Positions 1 through 8,692 are shown, numbered from the stretch's first letter. The stretch is DNA of 11,298 nucleotides from Actinomycetota bacterium (GCA_003529305.1 DPWC01000219.1:1-11298), one strand, 5' to 3'. The notes: generated by a model not told the origin, from the sequence alone. Translations and numbers: made by a program.

Positions 1-2717
1 TCGAGCACAGGTTGCGCTTCCTCTAGGGCCTCCACGGAGAGGGCGCGGGCCAGCCGCACCCATTCCTCTGCGCGCTCCGTTGAGGCCACGGGCCAGCCAT
101 CAAAAGCCTCCGCAGGACTCATCGTTACTGCATCCGCGTCGTCAGAAGGCAAGTGCTTGCGAACCTCCTCAGCGGCAGCGCGGCGTTGGGCGAGATCTTC
201 TGGTTCTGAGGGCGGCGGCCAAGGTGCGAGCGGCGATCGCAGCATGGGGTTGCTCCACTCACCTTTGACGGTCTTTTCCGGCCGCTGTGCGTCAAACTCG
301 CGCACCACGCCCGGGACCTGCTGGATTTCGGTGAGGAAGGTTGATGGACCCCGAGGTGTCACCTGTGTCGGTCCCCACCAGTGCGTTGAGCACAGCAGAT
401 GTTGTCGGGCTCGAGTGACGGCCACATAGGCCAGACGACGGTCCTCAGTGCGAGTAGCCTGCAGCAACTCGGCGTTGTGGCCTTTGATCGCCTCCTTGTT
501 AGCCCAGTTCTCAATGCGCCTAAAGCGATGGCCATCGCGGAGAAGATCAACCGGTACCGCGTGCCCTTGGGAAGTCCACTTAGCCCTTCCTTGGTAAGAG
601 GGAAAGACATTGTTCAGCCACAGGGGGAGGACAACGCACGGCCATTCAAGGCCCTTTGCCTTGTGGATGGTCATCAACTTGACGGAGTCGTCTGCCGAAG
701 GCAAGGCGTGATCAAGTTCATTGTCGTCGTCACCGGCTGCACTAAGATAGGCAAGCAGTGCACGAAGGCTGACTCCACCATCAAGACCCTTAAAGTCATC
801 AACGACCTGAAAGAAGTGCTGGAGTGCTCGGGATCCTACCCCACCGTCGCGCACTCGCACCTCAATGTCCAGATCGAAGGCCTCTACCACTTGCTGCACG
901 AGGTCGCTGGGAGATGCACCGGCTGACCGCCTTAAAGTGCGCATTGCTGACGCGAAATCTAGGAGCTTGCTTCGGCCCTCCGCAGACAGTCGGTCCGCTC
1001 CCTTCGGCAACTTTGCGCCGGGCCTACCGACGAGCAGAACCGCATCAAGCAACGAGGGCGTCTCTACAGTGTCTCGCGCGGCCACCGCTCGATCGACATC
1101 CTCCTCAAATGCGCTGCGAACGCCCTCTCGGGTGGCCTCCGGCCGGGACTCCCGATCCATCTGCATCGCCAGATCGGTGGCCACATGACCGAGGATGCGC
1201 AGATCGGACGGGCCGATAGACCATCGAGGTCCAGTCAGTAGGCGCACGAGATCCGGATTGCAGGTGGGATCGTCAATGAGGCGCAATGTGGCGACTACAT
1301 CCGCTACTTCCGGCACCGCAAGAAGCCCCTGGATACCGACAACTTCGACGGGGATCTCCGCCTCTTCCAGAGCTTGGTACCAGCGGTCTATATCGGTCTT
1401 AGTTTTCATCAATATAGCCACATCACGCCACGACCAGCCCTCGGCGCGACGCAAGCGGATCCAGTCAATGGCGTGGACGATCTCGCACTGGAAATCCTTA
1501 TGGACGGCAATCTCGACATTGCCCACATCTTGTGCGCCGCTCCAGGATTCAAGGGCGCCGATCGATTCCGGCTCACGCAAAGTGCCTGTCAGAGCATTGG
1601 CTACATCAAGGATTTGTTGACCGCTGCGATAGTTGGTGGTCAGGGGTAAGACGGGTGCGTCCACCGTCGTAGCAAAGCGTTCCGGAAACCGTTCCATCGT
1701 CCCAGCAGAGGCACCGCGCCATTCGTAGATCGCCTGCAGTGGGTCACCAACTGCCGTCAATGGAAAGCCGTCATTGAAGAGCAGAGCCATCAATTCCTCC
1801 TGAGCGACGGAGGTGTCTTGATACTCGTCAAGCAGGACGAGGTCGAATCGATCACGCTCGAATTGACGCACCGTTGGCAGCTGAGCTGCCGTGATTGCGT
1901 GACCTATCCGCTCGTAGAAGTCGGTCACTCGCAATCGGCGTCGTTCTGCGCGGAACATCTCCACGACATTGCACAGGCTAGTTCGCATGTGAACGGCTTT
2001 GAGTCCCGCAATGGCCAGCTCGTCGTCGGAAGAGCCAGCGGTCTCGTTACTGAGGCCAATTTCCTGGATCGCCTGCACAATCAACGGCTCGAGTTCGGTA
2101 GTGTGCTTACGAAGTTCTTCAATGCTGACCCATTGCTGAGAAAGATCGCGATCAAGTGCCACGCAATTTGTCACTACGGTGGCGAGGGTGGGGTTACCCG
2201 CAATTTGCACTCCGGGACGCCGAAGAACCCGAGTAGCCAATTGATAGCGCTCTGGTGTACCAAGGAGTCGGGCATCAGGCTCAGCACCAACGCGCAGACC
2301 GTGCTCACGAACCAGGCGGCCCACATAGGAGTCGTAGGTCAGGATCGTGGGACCCTCAAATACCGCGAAGGAACTCTCCGGCTCATCAGCCAACGGCGGC
2401 GAGGGAAAGCCGTCGCCTAGGAATGTCCGCAGGTGCTCAATCCCGTGGGAGATTCGCTCTGCCAACTCACCAGCTGCCTTATTAGTAAAGGTCAACCCAA
2501 GAATGCGATCGGGGGCCACTTGGCCGGTCCCCACCAGCCACAGCACGCGCGCCTGAATGGTGGCGGTCTTACCGGTGCCCGCCCCGGCACGCACCAACAT
2601 GGGCCCGAGATCGGCGCTCACCACCGCCCATTGTTCGTCAGTCAGCCGGATGTCACCGCCGGGTTGGCCCTTGATCATCGCCAGAACGGCCTCAAGATCG
2701 CGTCGGTCACGCAGCAT
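1..2717 (-). CDS. adnB: AdnB-like UvrD-family DNA helicase (helicase-nuclease subunit), 3' end cut by window edge
   Basis: The frame is open from the ATG at 2717 to the left edge (905 codons) with no stop. It encodes an SF1A UvrD/PcrA-type motor. Motifs seen: Q motif TDEQ (26-29), Walker A AGAGTGKT (44-51), motif Ia LGLTFTNKAAGEL (73-85), Walker B/motif II DEYQDT (297-302), motif III GDPLQAIYEWRGA (324-336), motif V LMTIHKAKGLE (681-691) and motif VI EDRRLAYVAVTRAR (758-771). All look competent for ATP hydrolysis. Relatives in the AdnB family run to about 1100 residues and end in a PD-(D/E)XK nuclease. That module would lie beyond the left edge, so it is inferred, not seen. The ATG shares one base with the stop of the upstream helicase gene (TAATG), and AGGTGG sits about eight bases before it. 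AdnB assignment rests on order (second of the pair), Walker A style and synteny with moeZ. A generic UvrD-like helicase is the alternative. Confidence 0.85.
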   Translation of the reverse strand, partial: MLRDRRDLEAVLAMIKGQPGGDIRLTDEQWAVVSADLGPMLVRAGAGTGKTATIQARVLWLVGTGQVAPDRILGLTFTNKAAGELAERISHGIEHLRTFLGDGFPSPPLADEPESSFAVFEGPTILTYDSYVGRLVREHGLRVGAEPDARLLGTPERYQLATRVLRRPGVQIAGNPTLATVVTNCVALDRDLSQQWVSIEELRKHTTELEPLIVQAIQEIGLSNETAGSSDDELAIAGLKAVHMRTSLCNVVEMFRAERRRLRVTDFYERIGHAITAAQLPTVRQFERDRFDLVLLDEYQDTSVAQEELMALLFNDGFPLTAVGDPLQAIYEWRGASAGTMERFPERFATTVDAPVLPLTTNYRSGQQILDVANALTGTLREPESIGALESWSGAQDVGNVEIAVHKDFQCEIVHAIDWIRLRRAEGWSWRDVAILMKTKTDIDRWYQALEEAEIPVEVVGIQGLLAVPEVADVVATLRLIDDPTCNPDLVRLLTGPRWSIGPSDLRILGHVATDLAMQMDRESRPEATREGVRSAFEEDVDRAVAARDTVETPSLLDAVLLVGRPGAKLPKGADRLSAEGRSKLLDFASAMRTLRRSAGASPSDLVQQVVEAFDLDIEVRVRDGGVGSRALQHFFQVVDDFKGLDGGVSLRALLAYLSAAGDDDNELDHALPSADDSVKLMTIHKAKGLEWPCVVLPLWLNNVFPSYQGRAKWTSQGHAVPVDLLRDGHRFRRIENWANKEAIKGHNAELLQATRTEDRRLAYVAVTRARQHLLCSTHWWGPTQVTPRGPSTFLTEIQQVPGVVREFDAQRPEKTVKGEWSNPMLRSPLAPWPPPSEPEDLAQRRAAAEEVRKHLPSDDADAVTMSPAEAFDGWPVASTERAEEWVRLARALSVEALEEAQPVL

Positions 2718-5700
2718 TAGCGCACCACCTGTCCACCCGAGGGTTGACCCGGACACGCTTGGGTGAACTCGCAGTACCGGCAGGTCTTTTCAGTGGGTCG
2801 CGCGAAAAAACGGCTCTGCGCCACTACTTCAACGAGGTCTTCGACCGTCTCATCCACCCAACTCTCAACAGAGGCGACATCATCAATCTGGAGTCCGTCC
2901 TGCGTCCACACGGTGGGCCGGCCGCCCGAGAGACGCTTGCCAAGAAAGACCAATGCAGCCTCACCTAGCGTGACCGAGCCTTCGTCCACCTTGAAGGATG
3001 CGACTTCGTCCAAGCCATCAAGCCCGTCAGCCCCCAACACAGATGAGGCCACAGCCCACTGGTAGAGACCGAGCTGCAGATCTGTTTTCACACCCTTTTC
3101 AGTCCGACCAGTTGTTCTCCCACTCTTGAGGTCGAACACCCGCATAGTGGTGGTCTTGCCGTCCTCGTTGCCCACCGTAAGAATCTCGAGACGGTCAATG
3201 CTCCCCGAGAGGCTTACCTTGCGTCCACCGATGTCGACAGTGCGAGAGAACCGCTCCTCGATGAGCAATCGCGGCTGCTTGGTCATCGCCTCGTTGTGCC
3301 ATCGGGTGAATGCGGCCAGTGCTTCGCGGGCTTTGCCGAGTTCAGCCTCAGCCTGCCACTGAGTCTCGAACCCAATGCGCGCCCAGGCTGCCTCAACCTG
3401 TTCGACTAGATCGGCCTCGGTCACCGCTGCTCCAGTCCGCGAGGCCTCGGCCGCCACAGCATGAATGACAGCTCCTGTGGCCAATTGATCCTTCCGTCGT
3501 CCCTCAGCACGCACACTCTTTGAGAGGAACCAACGCAGTGGACACGACTGCAAGGTTTCCAACTGCGATCCTGACAACCGAATTTCCTCGTCCGGCGCAT
3601 ACACCGGGATATCGGCTCCCGTGGCATCAGAAAGACCCCACCAGGAGTCAGGGTGCGCCCCGCGGGCTACCGGTCCGTGGGGCGAACGAATCTGTGACAG
3701 CCGTGCGAGAACTTGTGCTGCTACCTCGCGATCCGCCTCAACTGTGTCGGGATCCAGCAAGGCTCGACGCAGGTCCGCCACGAGATCCACCATCGAGGAC
3801 CCTAGGTCGCGATCCTGCATTCCGTGCCGAACGAGAGCTTCCTCGGCCGGGAGGTCGAGATGTTCTAGCACCTCATCAACGAATCGGGATCGTCGCCCGG
3901 CTTCATCGTCGCCATCAATGGCAGTGACCAGCAACGAGCGTTTGGCGCGCGTGACCCCCACATAAAAAAGTCGGCGCTCCTCGGCAAGCATCGTGTGAGT
4001 CGGGGCGGGCAGTGCTATGCCGTCGCGCGTCAAGAGGTCAGCGTTGAGCAGACCTCCACGGCGGCGAAGGTCTGGCCACAGGTCTTCCTGCACATCGGCA
4101 AGAACCACGAAGTCCCACTCCAGGCCCTTGGCCCGATGAGCCGTCATCACGCGCACGGCTTCGCCAGAGATACCGCGATCGGCAAGCGTGTCCGCCGGAA
4201 ATTCCTGCTTCCACAATTGGTCAAGAAAGGCTGCTACTCCGCGAGAAGAACCACGCTCTGTCTCACGAGCAGCGAGTGTGAACAGAGCCACGATGGCATC
4301 AAGATCTCGATCTGCGCGACGACCACGGGCGCCACCCCGAAAGACAGCATCCTCCAATTCGTGTGCCCAACTCGGCGAACCACCATCGCGCTGCGGCTTC
4401 TGCTCCCACAAGCTCCACAGCACCTCGTGCGCCGTTCCACCGCCATCCATGACCGCTCGAGCGAGCAGGATCAATTCCCCGAGTTGCTGAGCCCGCCGAG
4501 CTCCCGGCCCATCGAATTCATCGGCAAGTCCTGGATCGCCCACAACGCCATGGATCAGTTCGTCTGACGAGGCGATGACTCCGCTTGGGCCACGCTTGAT
4601 CCGCTCAGCTGCCCGCAACTGCCGACCAAAGAATCGCAAGTCCTCCATGGTGGCACCGCCCAGAGGACCCGTCAGGAGTTGGCGGGTGTCATCGGGATCG
4701 CATGTGCTTGGCGCCACCACCATGCGCAATGCCAGCAGGAGAGGGCCCACCGCTGGGTCATCACGCAGTGGAATCTCATCGCCGGCCACCTCCACCGGAA
4801 TCCCCGCCGACTGTAAAGCTCGGCGCAGACCCGGAATCGAGCGCACACCGGAGCGAACCAGCACGGCCATCGAGGACCACGACATCGGCTTGTGCGCATC
4901 AAGGTGCGCACGATGCAACTGCTGGGCAATGTCGTCGTACTGCTCATGGGTCGATCCGTACAGCCGAATATCGATCGCCGAATCGTCGCCTTGTCCTGCT
5001 GGGATGCGATCACGGAAGGAGGCATCAGTGAGCCCACCGGTTAACGGCAGCCGGTGCGAAATAGCTCGACCCAGGTCAATCAGCCGCTGGCCGCTGCGCC
5101 GACAGGTACGCAGTTCCACCACACCGGCAGGCTCGCCGGATACGGCACGGAAGCGATCGCGAAAGTTCACAATGTTGCCGACCTCTGCCCCACGGAAGGC
5201 ATAGATGGATTGGTCGGGGTCACCAACGACGACCAAGTCACGCCCATTCCCAGCGGTGGTCTGCAGTAGACGCTCCTGAACAACATCGGTGTCCTGGTAT
5301 TCATCAACAAATACCGCGTCATAGCGATCTTCCACCACCGCAGCACCCGCCGGTGTTTCCAGCCAGTCAACGGCTCGTTGCACCATTTCAGCGAAGTCGA
5401 CCAAATTCTGGTTCGCCAATGCTTCGAGGTAGTCCTCCCACGCATCAGCCGCCCGCGCCCACTCGATCCGGCCAGATTGCTGAGCAACTTGTCGCAGCCC
5501 CACCGGCTCTAGTCCGAGCGCGGTCGCCCGGGTCAACACAGCCCGAAGTTCGGTGGCGAAACCGAGAGTGTCGATCGCCGCACTCATCCCCTCGATACTG
5601 GCAAAGCCCTGACGAAGAGGAGTGGGATCGGCATGGTCACCAAGCAACTCACGGATGTGAAAGTCCTGTTCAGGATTCGAAATCACCCGGATCGGCATCG

Positions 5701-6094
5701 GGTCATCGTGACCATCAGTGGCCAGGCGTGACACCAGCGAAAAGCAGAACGCATGGAAAGTCCATGCTTCGGCACCTCGACCTTTGGCTCCTAATCGCTC
5801 GGCGATTCGCTGCCGCAACTCGTCAGCTGCCTTACGACTGAAGGTGAGGATCAAGATTCGATCCAGCGCCGTACCCGCATCGACTCGTGCCGCTACAGAT
5901 TCGACCAGCGTGGCAGTCTTTCCCGTGCCTGGCCCGGCAAGGATGAGCAACGGACCACTGCCTTGTGCCCCAGCCCGCTCAATGGCCGTCTGCTGGTAAG
6001 CGTCAGGCTCGAGCGGCCGGCTCTCCGGAACAGGGCGTGGGTTTAACTGCACGCCGATGCCACGCCGAACGGCTGATGCCTGCCCTTTCGCCAT
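2717..6094 (-). CDS. adnA: AdnA-like helicase-nuclease subunit (UvrD motor plus PD-(D/E)XK nuclease)
   Basis: This is a complete protein of 1125 residues from the ATG at 6094. Motor: Q motif YQQTAIE (33-39), Walker A GPGTGKT (54-60), motif Ia ILTFSRKAADEL (82-93), motif II VDEYQDTD (263-270), motif III GDPDQSIYAFRGA (291-303), motif IV LRTCRRS (328-334, not the usual NYRS), motif V MTAHRAKGLEW (650-660) and motif VI EERRLFYVGVTRAKRSL (705-721). Nuclease: SGSIDRLE (963-970), then FDLKSGR with Asp988 and Lys990, and QLGLYQWA (1007-1014). Cys851, Cys1105, Cys1108 and Cys1114 match the C...CxxCxxxxxC layout of AddB-type Fe-S nucleases. Expected role: one half of the AdnAB heterodimer that unwinds and resects double-strand breaks, the actinobacterial counterpart of RecBCD/AddAB. 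The frame runs open to 6463, but that stretch is antisense to the divergent gene. ATG 6094 follows AAAAGGGGG. ATG 6109 (AGGGTGG upstream) is the alternative start, adding five residues. Confidence 0.9.
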   Translation of the reverse strand: MAKGQASAVRRGIGVQLNPRPVPESRPLEPDAYQQTAIERAGAQGSGPLLILAGPGTGKTATLVESVAARVDAGTALDRILILTFSRKAADELRQRIAERLGAKGRGAEAWTFHAFCFSLVSRLATDGHDDPMPIRVISNPEQDFHIRELLGDHADPTPLRQGFASIEGMSAAIDTLGFATELRAVLTRATALGLEPVGLRQVAQQSGRIEWARAADAWEDYLEALANQNLVDFAEMVQRAVDWLETPAGAAVVEDRYDAVFVDEYQDTDVVQERLLQTTAGNGRDLVVVGDPDQSIYAFRGAEVGNIVNFRDRFRAVSGEPAGVVELRTCRRSGQRLIDLGRAISHRLPLTGGLTDASFRDRIPAGQGDDSAIDIRLYGSTHEQYDDIAQQLHRAHLDAHKPMSWSSMAVLVRSGVRSIPGLRRALQSAGIPVEVAGDEIPLRDDPAVGPLLLALRMVVAPSTCDPDDTRQLLTGPLGGATMEDLRFFGRQLRAAERIKRGPSGVIASSDELIHGVVGDPGLADEFDGPGARRAQQLGELILLARAVMDGGGTAHEVLWSLWEQKPQRDGGSPSWAHELEDAVFRGGARGRRADRDLDAIVALFTLAARETERGSSRGVAAFLDQLWKQEFPADTLADRGISGEAVRVMTAHRAKGLEWDFVVLADVQEDLWPDLRRRGGLLNADLLTRDGIALPAPTHTMLAEERRLFYVGVTRAKRSLLVTAIDGDDEAGRRSRFVDEVLEHLDLPAEEALVRHGMQDRDLGSSMVDLVADLRRALLDPDTVEADREVAAQVLARLSQIRSPHGPVARGAHPDSWWGLSDATGADIPVYAPDEEIRLSGSQLETLQSCPLRWFLSKSVRAEGRRKDQLATGAVIHAVAAEASRTGAAVTEADLVEQVEAAWARIGFETQWQAEAELGKAREALAAFTRWHNEAMTKQPRLLIEERFSRTVDIGGRKVSLSGSIDRLEILTVGNEDGKTTTMRVFDLKSGRTTGRTEKGVKTDLQLGLYQWAVASSVLGADGLDGLDEVASFKVDEGSVTLGEAALVFLGKRLSGGRPTVWTQDGLQIDDVASVESWVDETVEDLVEVVAQSRFFARPTEKTCRYCEFTQACPGQPSGGQVVR

Positions 6095-6146
6095 TGGCCC
6101 CCTTTTCATCGACCGCCACCCTAGGCCGAAGCCCTGACAATCGGTG
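6095..6146. promoter_or_regulatory. Compact divergent promoter region between adnA and the membrane-protein gene
   Basis: Only about 50 bases separate the two divergent starts, so at least one promoter must reach into the opposite gene. On the plus strand, GACAAT (6136-6141) could be a -10 hexamer. It would place the transcript start at or next to the ATG at 6147, which has no Shine-Dalgarno sequence. That pattern fits a leaderless mRNA, common in actinobacteria. No convincing -35 accompanies it. For adnA, GTGTCA and TATTCC on the minus strand (about 6178 and 6154) are 18 bases apart and are a weak -35/-10 candidate inside the divergent coding sequence. Both calls are inference from spacing and base match only. 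Confidence 0.3.
6098..6106 (-). promoter_or_regulatory. Ribosome binding site of adnA
   Basis: AAAAGGGGG on the minus strand ends three bases before the ATG at 6094, and its AAGG core is about six bases away. It supports 6094 over the long open extension. The competing ATG at 6109 lies just upstream of this tract and has its own AGGGTGG, so the choice between the two nearby ATGs stays open. Confidence 0.5.
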
Positions 6147-8630
6147 ATGGAATACGGGAGTTCGCATCGGCGTGACACGATGCTCCGCATGGCCGCCGAT
6201 CTCCCGCAGACCCCCGCACCCGCGGTGGTCTCTGAAGCGCCACTGCCAACCGCAGTTCGGCGCCCGCGGGACCTGTTGCGTCTGGTGATCACTCTGCTGG
6301 CGGCTGCCGCCGTACTGGTCTTTGCCAGTTTGGCTGCCACCACCGCATCAGGAGCCGAGATCGACCTCATCGGGGTGGTAACCGGCCTGCCGGCCGCGTT
6401 GCTGCGCGTCGTCATTTTGCTGGGCGGACTGGGTCTGTTGATCATTCCAGTGGCGGTGTCCATTGATCTTCTGGTGCGCCGTCGAGTGCGTCAAACCATC
6501 ACGGCCCTCGGTGCCGCCGCTGTCACGGGAGCTCTGGCTCTGGGCTTGCGGCTGGCCCTCGTCGCTTTACAACCACCGCGCGTGATCGAGGCCCTCACCA
6601 AAGTTCTCCCCAACGGCTCACGCACTCTGCCACTGAGTGCGGGCATCGCGGCCGTAGTCGCACTCCTGGTGGTCGCCCAGTTAGGGGGACGAACGCGATG
6701 GCAGGCCGCATCGGTATTGGTGATCGCTTCGGTCGCTGCCTCCCAGGTACTGGCCAGTTCACTGACTCTCGTCGCCGTCGCTGAATCGATCCTCTTGGGA
6801 ATGGCTGTGGGCCTGGCTGCTCGGTATTTCATTGGCACGCCCACTGAGCGCCCCGATGGTGAAGCCGTTGCCGCTGCACTGGCTGCCGCCGGTTTGGTGA
6901 TCACCTCGCTGCACGAGCGCACAATGGCCACCAGTTCCACTAGTGGACTGGCCGCCCAGCCGGGCCTTGATCGCTGGTACGACGCCCGAACCGCTGACAA
7001 CGGTCACCAAGTGCTGGTGCATGTCTTGGACCGCGATCAGGAGGGTGCCGGGCTCGCCACAGCACTGTGGCGACAACTTCGGGTGATCAGGCCGGCTGCG
7101 CGCCCGGTACACCTGTCGCTGCGACGCTCCCTTGAACACGAGGCGATGGTCTCCATGGCGGCCGCTGCCTGCGGTGCACCGGTGCCTCGTGTGCGCGCCG
7201 TCACCGAGGTCGGTGTCTATGCCGCAGCCATCGCCTATGACTTCATTCCTGGCCACACTCTCGCCGAATTAGATGCCGTAGACGATGCCGATCTACGAGC
7301 CGTCTGGTCAGCCGTCAAGGTGTTGCATGACGGACGCATCGCGCACCGAACCTTGACCGCCAACAATGTGGTGATCGCCTCCGACGGCTCAGCGGCGATC
7401 ACCGATTTTCGCGCCGGCGATGTCGCCGCCAGCGACTTCGCCCTCTCTGTCGATACTGCGGAATTCCTGACCACCAGTGCTGCACTGGTGGGGGCGCGAC
7501 GGGCCGTCAAGATTGCCGCCGAGCAGATGGGGCCCGAGCGCGTTGCCGCCATCGCTGGACTACTGCAACCCCTGACCCTGTCCGATGATGCCCGCCGCAC
7601 AATCCCCGACTACAAAGCCCTGCTCAAAGAACTGCGCGCTGCCGTCGCCGAACTGGTACCCGATGTCGAAGGTCCGGAGCCTGGCATCGCGCGCTTTGGC
7701 ATCCGCACCATCGTGGGAACTGTTGGTCTGGCTGTTGCCGCCTATCTGCTGCTGCCGCAGCTGAGTACCGTCGATTTCGTCGGGCTGTTCCGATCGGCTG
7801 CACCGGCCTGGGCCGCACTGGCACTGGTCATGTCGTTTCTTACCTATGTGGGCGGAACCTTGAGCTTGATCGGGTTCACGCCCGCCAAAGTCAGGCGCCT
7901 GCCTGCCCTGCTGGCTCACTTCGCTGCCACCTATTACGGACTCTTCGCCCCCGGCCTCGTCGGCACGGTGGGTATCAACACCTCGTTTCTTCAACGCTCC
8001 GGAGTCCCCACCGGTGCCGCCATCGCCGCCGTGGGCGTCACTCAGGTGTCGGCCGCTATCGCCAGCGTGGTGATGGTCTTGATCTTCGGCGCGTTGGCTG
8101 GCACCGGACCCGAAGCGCTGCTGACTCCCTCCGAAGGCATCGTGCTGGTCGTCACCGTCGTCATCACACTGGCCTTGATCGTGCTGGCGATCCCGCCACT
8201 TCGTCGCTTCGCCTACGAACGCGCTCAACCCCTACTCGCCAGTGGCCTACCCCGACTGGTTGAGGTTCTCCAGAGTCCCCGCGCCCTGATCACCGGCTTC
8301 GGCGGAAACTTGCTGATGAATCTGGCGTACATCCTCGCGTTGGTGTCCTGTGTTCGCGCCTACGGCGGATCGGCGTCCTTGGCTGCATTGGCACTGGTGT
8401 TTCTTATCGGCAGCACATTGGCGGCCACCGTGCCCACACCTGGTGGGATCGGTGCGGTCGAGGTGGCGTTGACAACTTCGGTGACCGCTGCCGGAGTTCC
8501 TGCCGGCGTCGCGCTGTCCGCTGTACTGCTCTACCGCGTTGTTACTTTCTGGATTCCAGTTCCGATCGGCTGGCTGTCCGCCAACTGGCTCAGCAAGCGG
8601 GGTTTGATCTTCGGCCCCGCCCGTACCTAG
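6147..8630 (+). CDS. Membrane protein: N-terminal TM block, pseudokinase-like domain and LPG_synthase_TM (MprF/AglD-type) flippase domain
   Basis: This is a protein of about 827 residues (numbered here from GTG 6144, one codon earlier). Residues 44-229 hold about six hydrophobic segments. Residues 255-500 resemble a protein kinase/ABC1-like fold: LEHEAMVS (330-337), a hinge-like YDFIPGHTLAEL (365-376), a catalytic-loop-like HRTLTANNVVI (401-411) and ITDFRAGD (419-426). The HRD Asp is Thr403, the beta-3 Lys position appears to be His293, and DFG reads DFR, so catalysis is unlikely. Residues 519-815 form the LPG_synthase_TM/UPF0104 domain, with FAPGLVGTVG (601-610) and the signature PTPGGIGAVEVAL (764-776). 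The MprF aminoacyl-transferase domain is absent, so this is probably a lipid or polyprenyl-carrier translocator rather than a lysyl-PG synthase. The substrate is unknown. The start is uncertain: GTG 6144, ATG 6147, 6180 and 6189 all lack a Shine-Dalgarno sequence. Confidence 0.85.
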   Translation: MEYGSSHRRDTMLRMAADLPQTPAPAVVSEAPLPTAVRRPRDLLRLVITLLAAAAVLVFASLAATTASGAEIDLIGVVTGLPAALLRVVILLGGLGLLIIPVAVSIDLLVRRRVRQTITALGAAAVTGALALGLRLALVALQPPRVIEALTKVLPNGSRTLPLSAGIAAVVALLVVAQLGGRTRWQAASVLVIASVAASQVLASSLTLVAVAESILLGMAVGLAARYFIGTPTERPDGEAVAAALAAAGLVITSLHERTMATSSTSGLAAQPGLDRWYDARTADNGHQVLVHVLDRDQEGAGLATALWRQLRVIRPAARPVHLSLRRSLEHEAMVSMAAAACGAPVPRVRAVTEVGVYAAAIAYDFIPGHTLAELDAVDDADLRAVWSAVKVLHDGRIAHRTLTANNVVIASDGSAAITDFRAGDVAASDFALSVDTAEFLTTSAALVGARRAVKIAAEQMGPERVAAIAGLLQPLTLSDDARRTIPDYKALLKELRAAVAELVPDVEGPEPGIARFGIRTIVGTVGLAVAAYLLLPQLSTVDFVGLFRSAAPAWAALALVMSFLTYVGGTLSLIGFTPAKVRRLPALLAHFAATYYGLFAPGLVGTVGINTSFLQRSGVPTGAAIAAVGVTQVSAAIASVVMVLIFGALAGTGPEALLTPSEGIVLVVTVVITLALIVLAIPPLRRFAYERAQPLLASGLPRLVEVLQSPRALITGFGGNLLMNLAYILALVSCVRAYGGSASLAALALVFLIGSTLAATVPTPGGIGAVEVALTTSVTAAGVPAGVALSAVLLYRVVTFWIPVPIGWLSANWLSKRGLIFGPART

Positions 8631-8685
8631 CCGGGCCAAGGTGCGAGGTCTGGCACCGCCCGCAAAGATGCCTTCCACCAACAAC

Positions 8686-8692
8686 GAAGGAG
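8686..8692 (+). promoter_or_regulatory. Ribosome binding site of the CDGSH gene
   Basis: GAAGGAG lies seven bases before the ATG at 8700. It is a strong Shine-Dalgarno match that fixes the start. An earlier ATG at 8668 is out of frame. Confidence 0.75.

Noticed and set aside
399..926. Plus-strand open frame of 175 codons near the left edge
   Set aside because: It lies antisense to helicase motifs V and VI and is a shadow of the real gene.
1818..2420. Plus-strand open frame of 200 codons opposite the AdnB-like gene
   Set aside because: It is antisense to the conserved helicase motifs Walker A to motif II region, which are clearly the coding strand. No ribosome binding site or family resemblance is seen.
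6095..6463. A 123-residue N-terminal extension of the AdnA-like gene, open to 6463
   Set aside because: It runs antisense to the start of the membrane-protein gene, is low-complexity (Ala/Arg/Ser/Thr-rich), contains no domain, and a ribosome binding site precedes ATG 6094.
7560..8228. Minus-strand open frame of 222 codons inside the membrane-protein gene
   Set aside because: It is rich in Gln, Asp, Gly and His, as expected from antisense reading of a hydrophobic coding sequence, and has no recognisable domain.
6147..8630. Calling the large membrane protein a lysylphosphatidylglycerol synthase (MprF)
   Set aside because: Only the transmembrane flippase-type domain is present. The C-terminal aminoacyl-transferase domain is missing, and a pseudokinase-like domain stands before the flippase part.
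8610..8639. Possible terminator around the stop of the membrane-protein gene (CTTcGGCCC / GGGCCAAG)
   Set aside because: The stem needs a bulge, includes the end of the coding sequence and is not followed by a T-run. It does not clearly separate this gene from the CDGSH gene.
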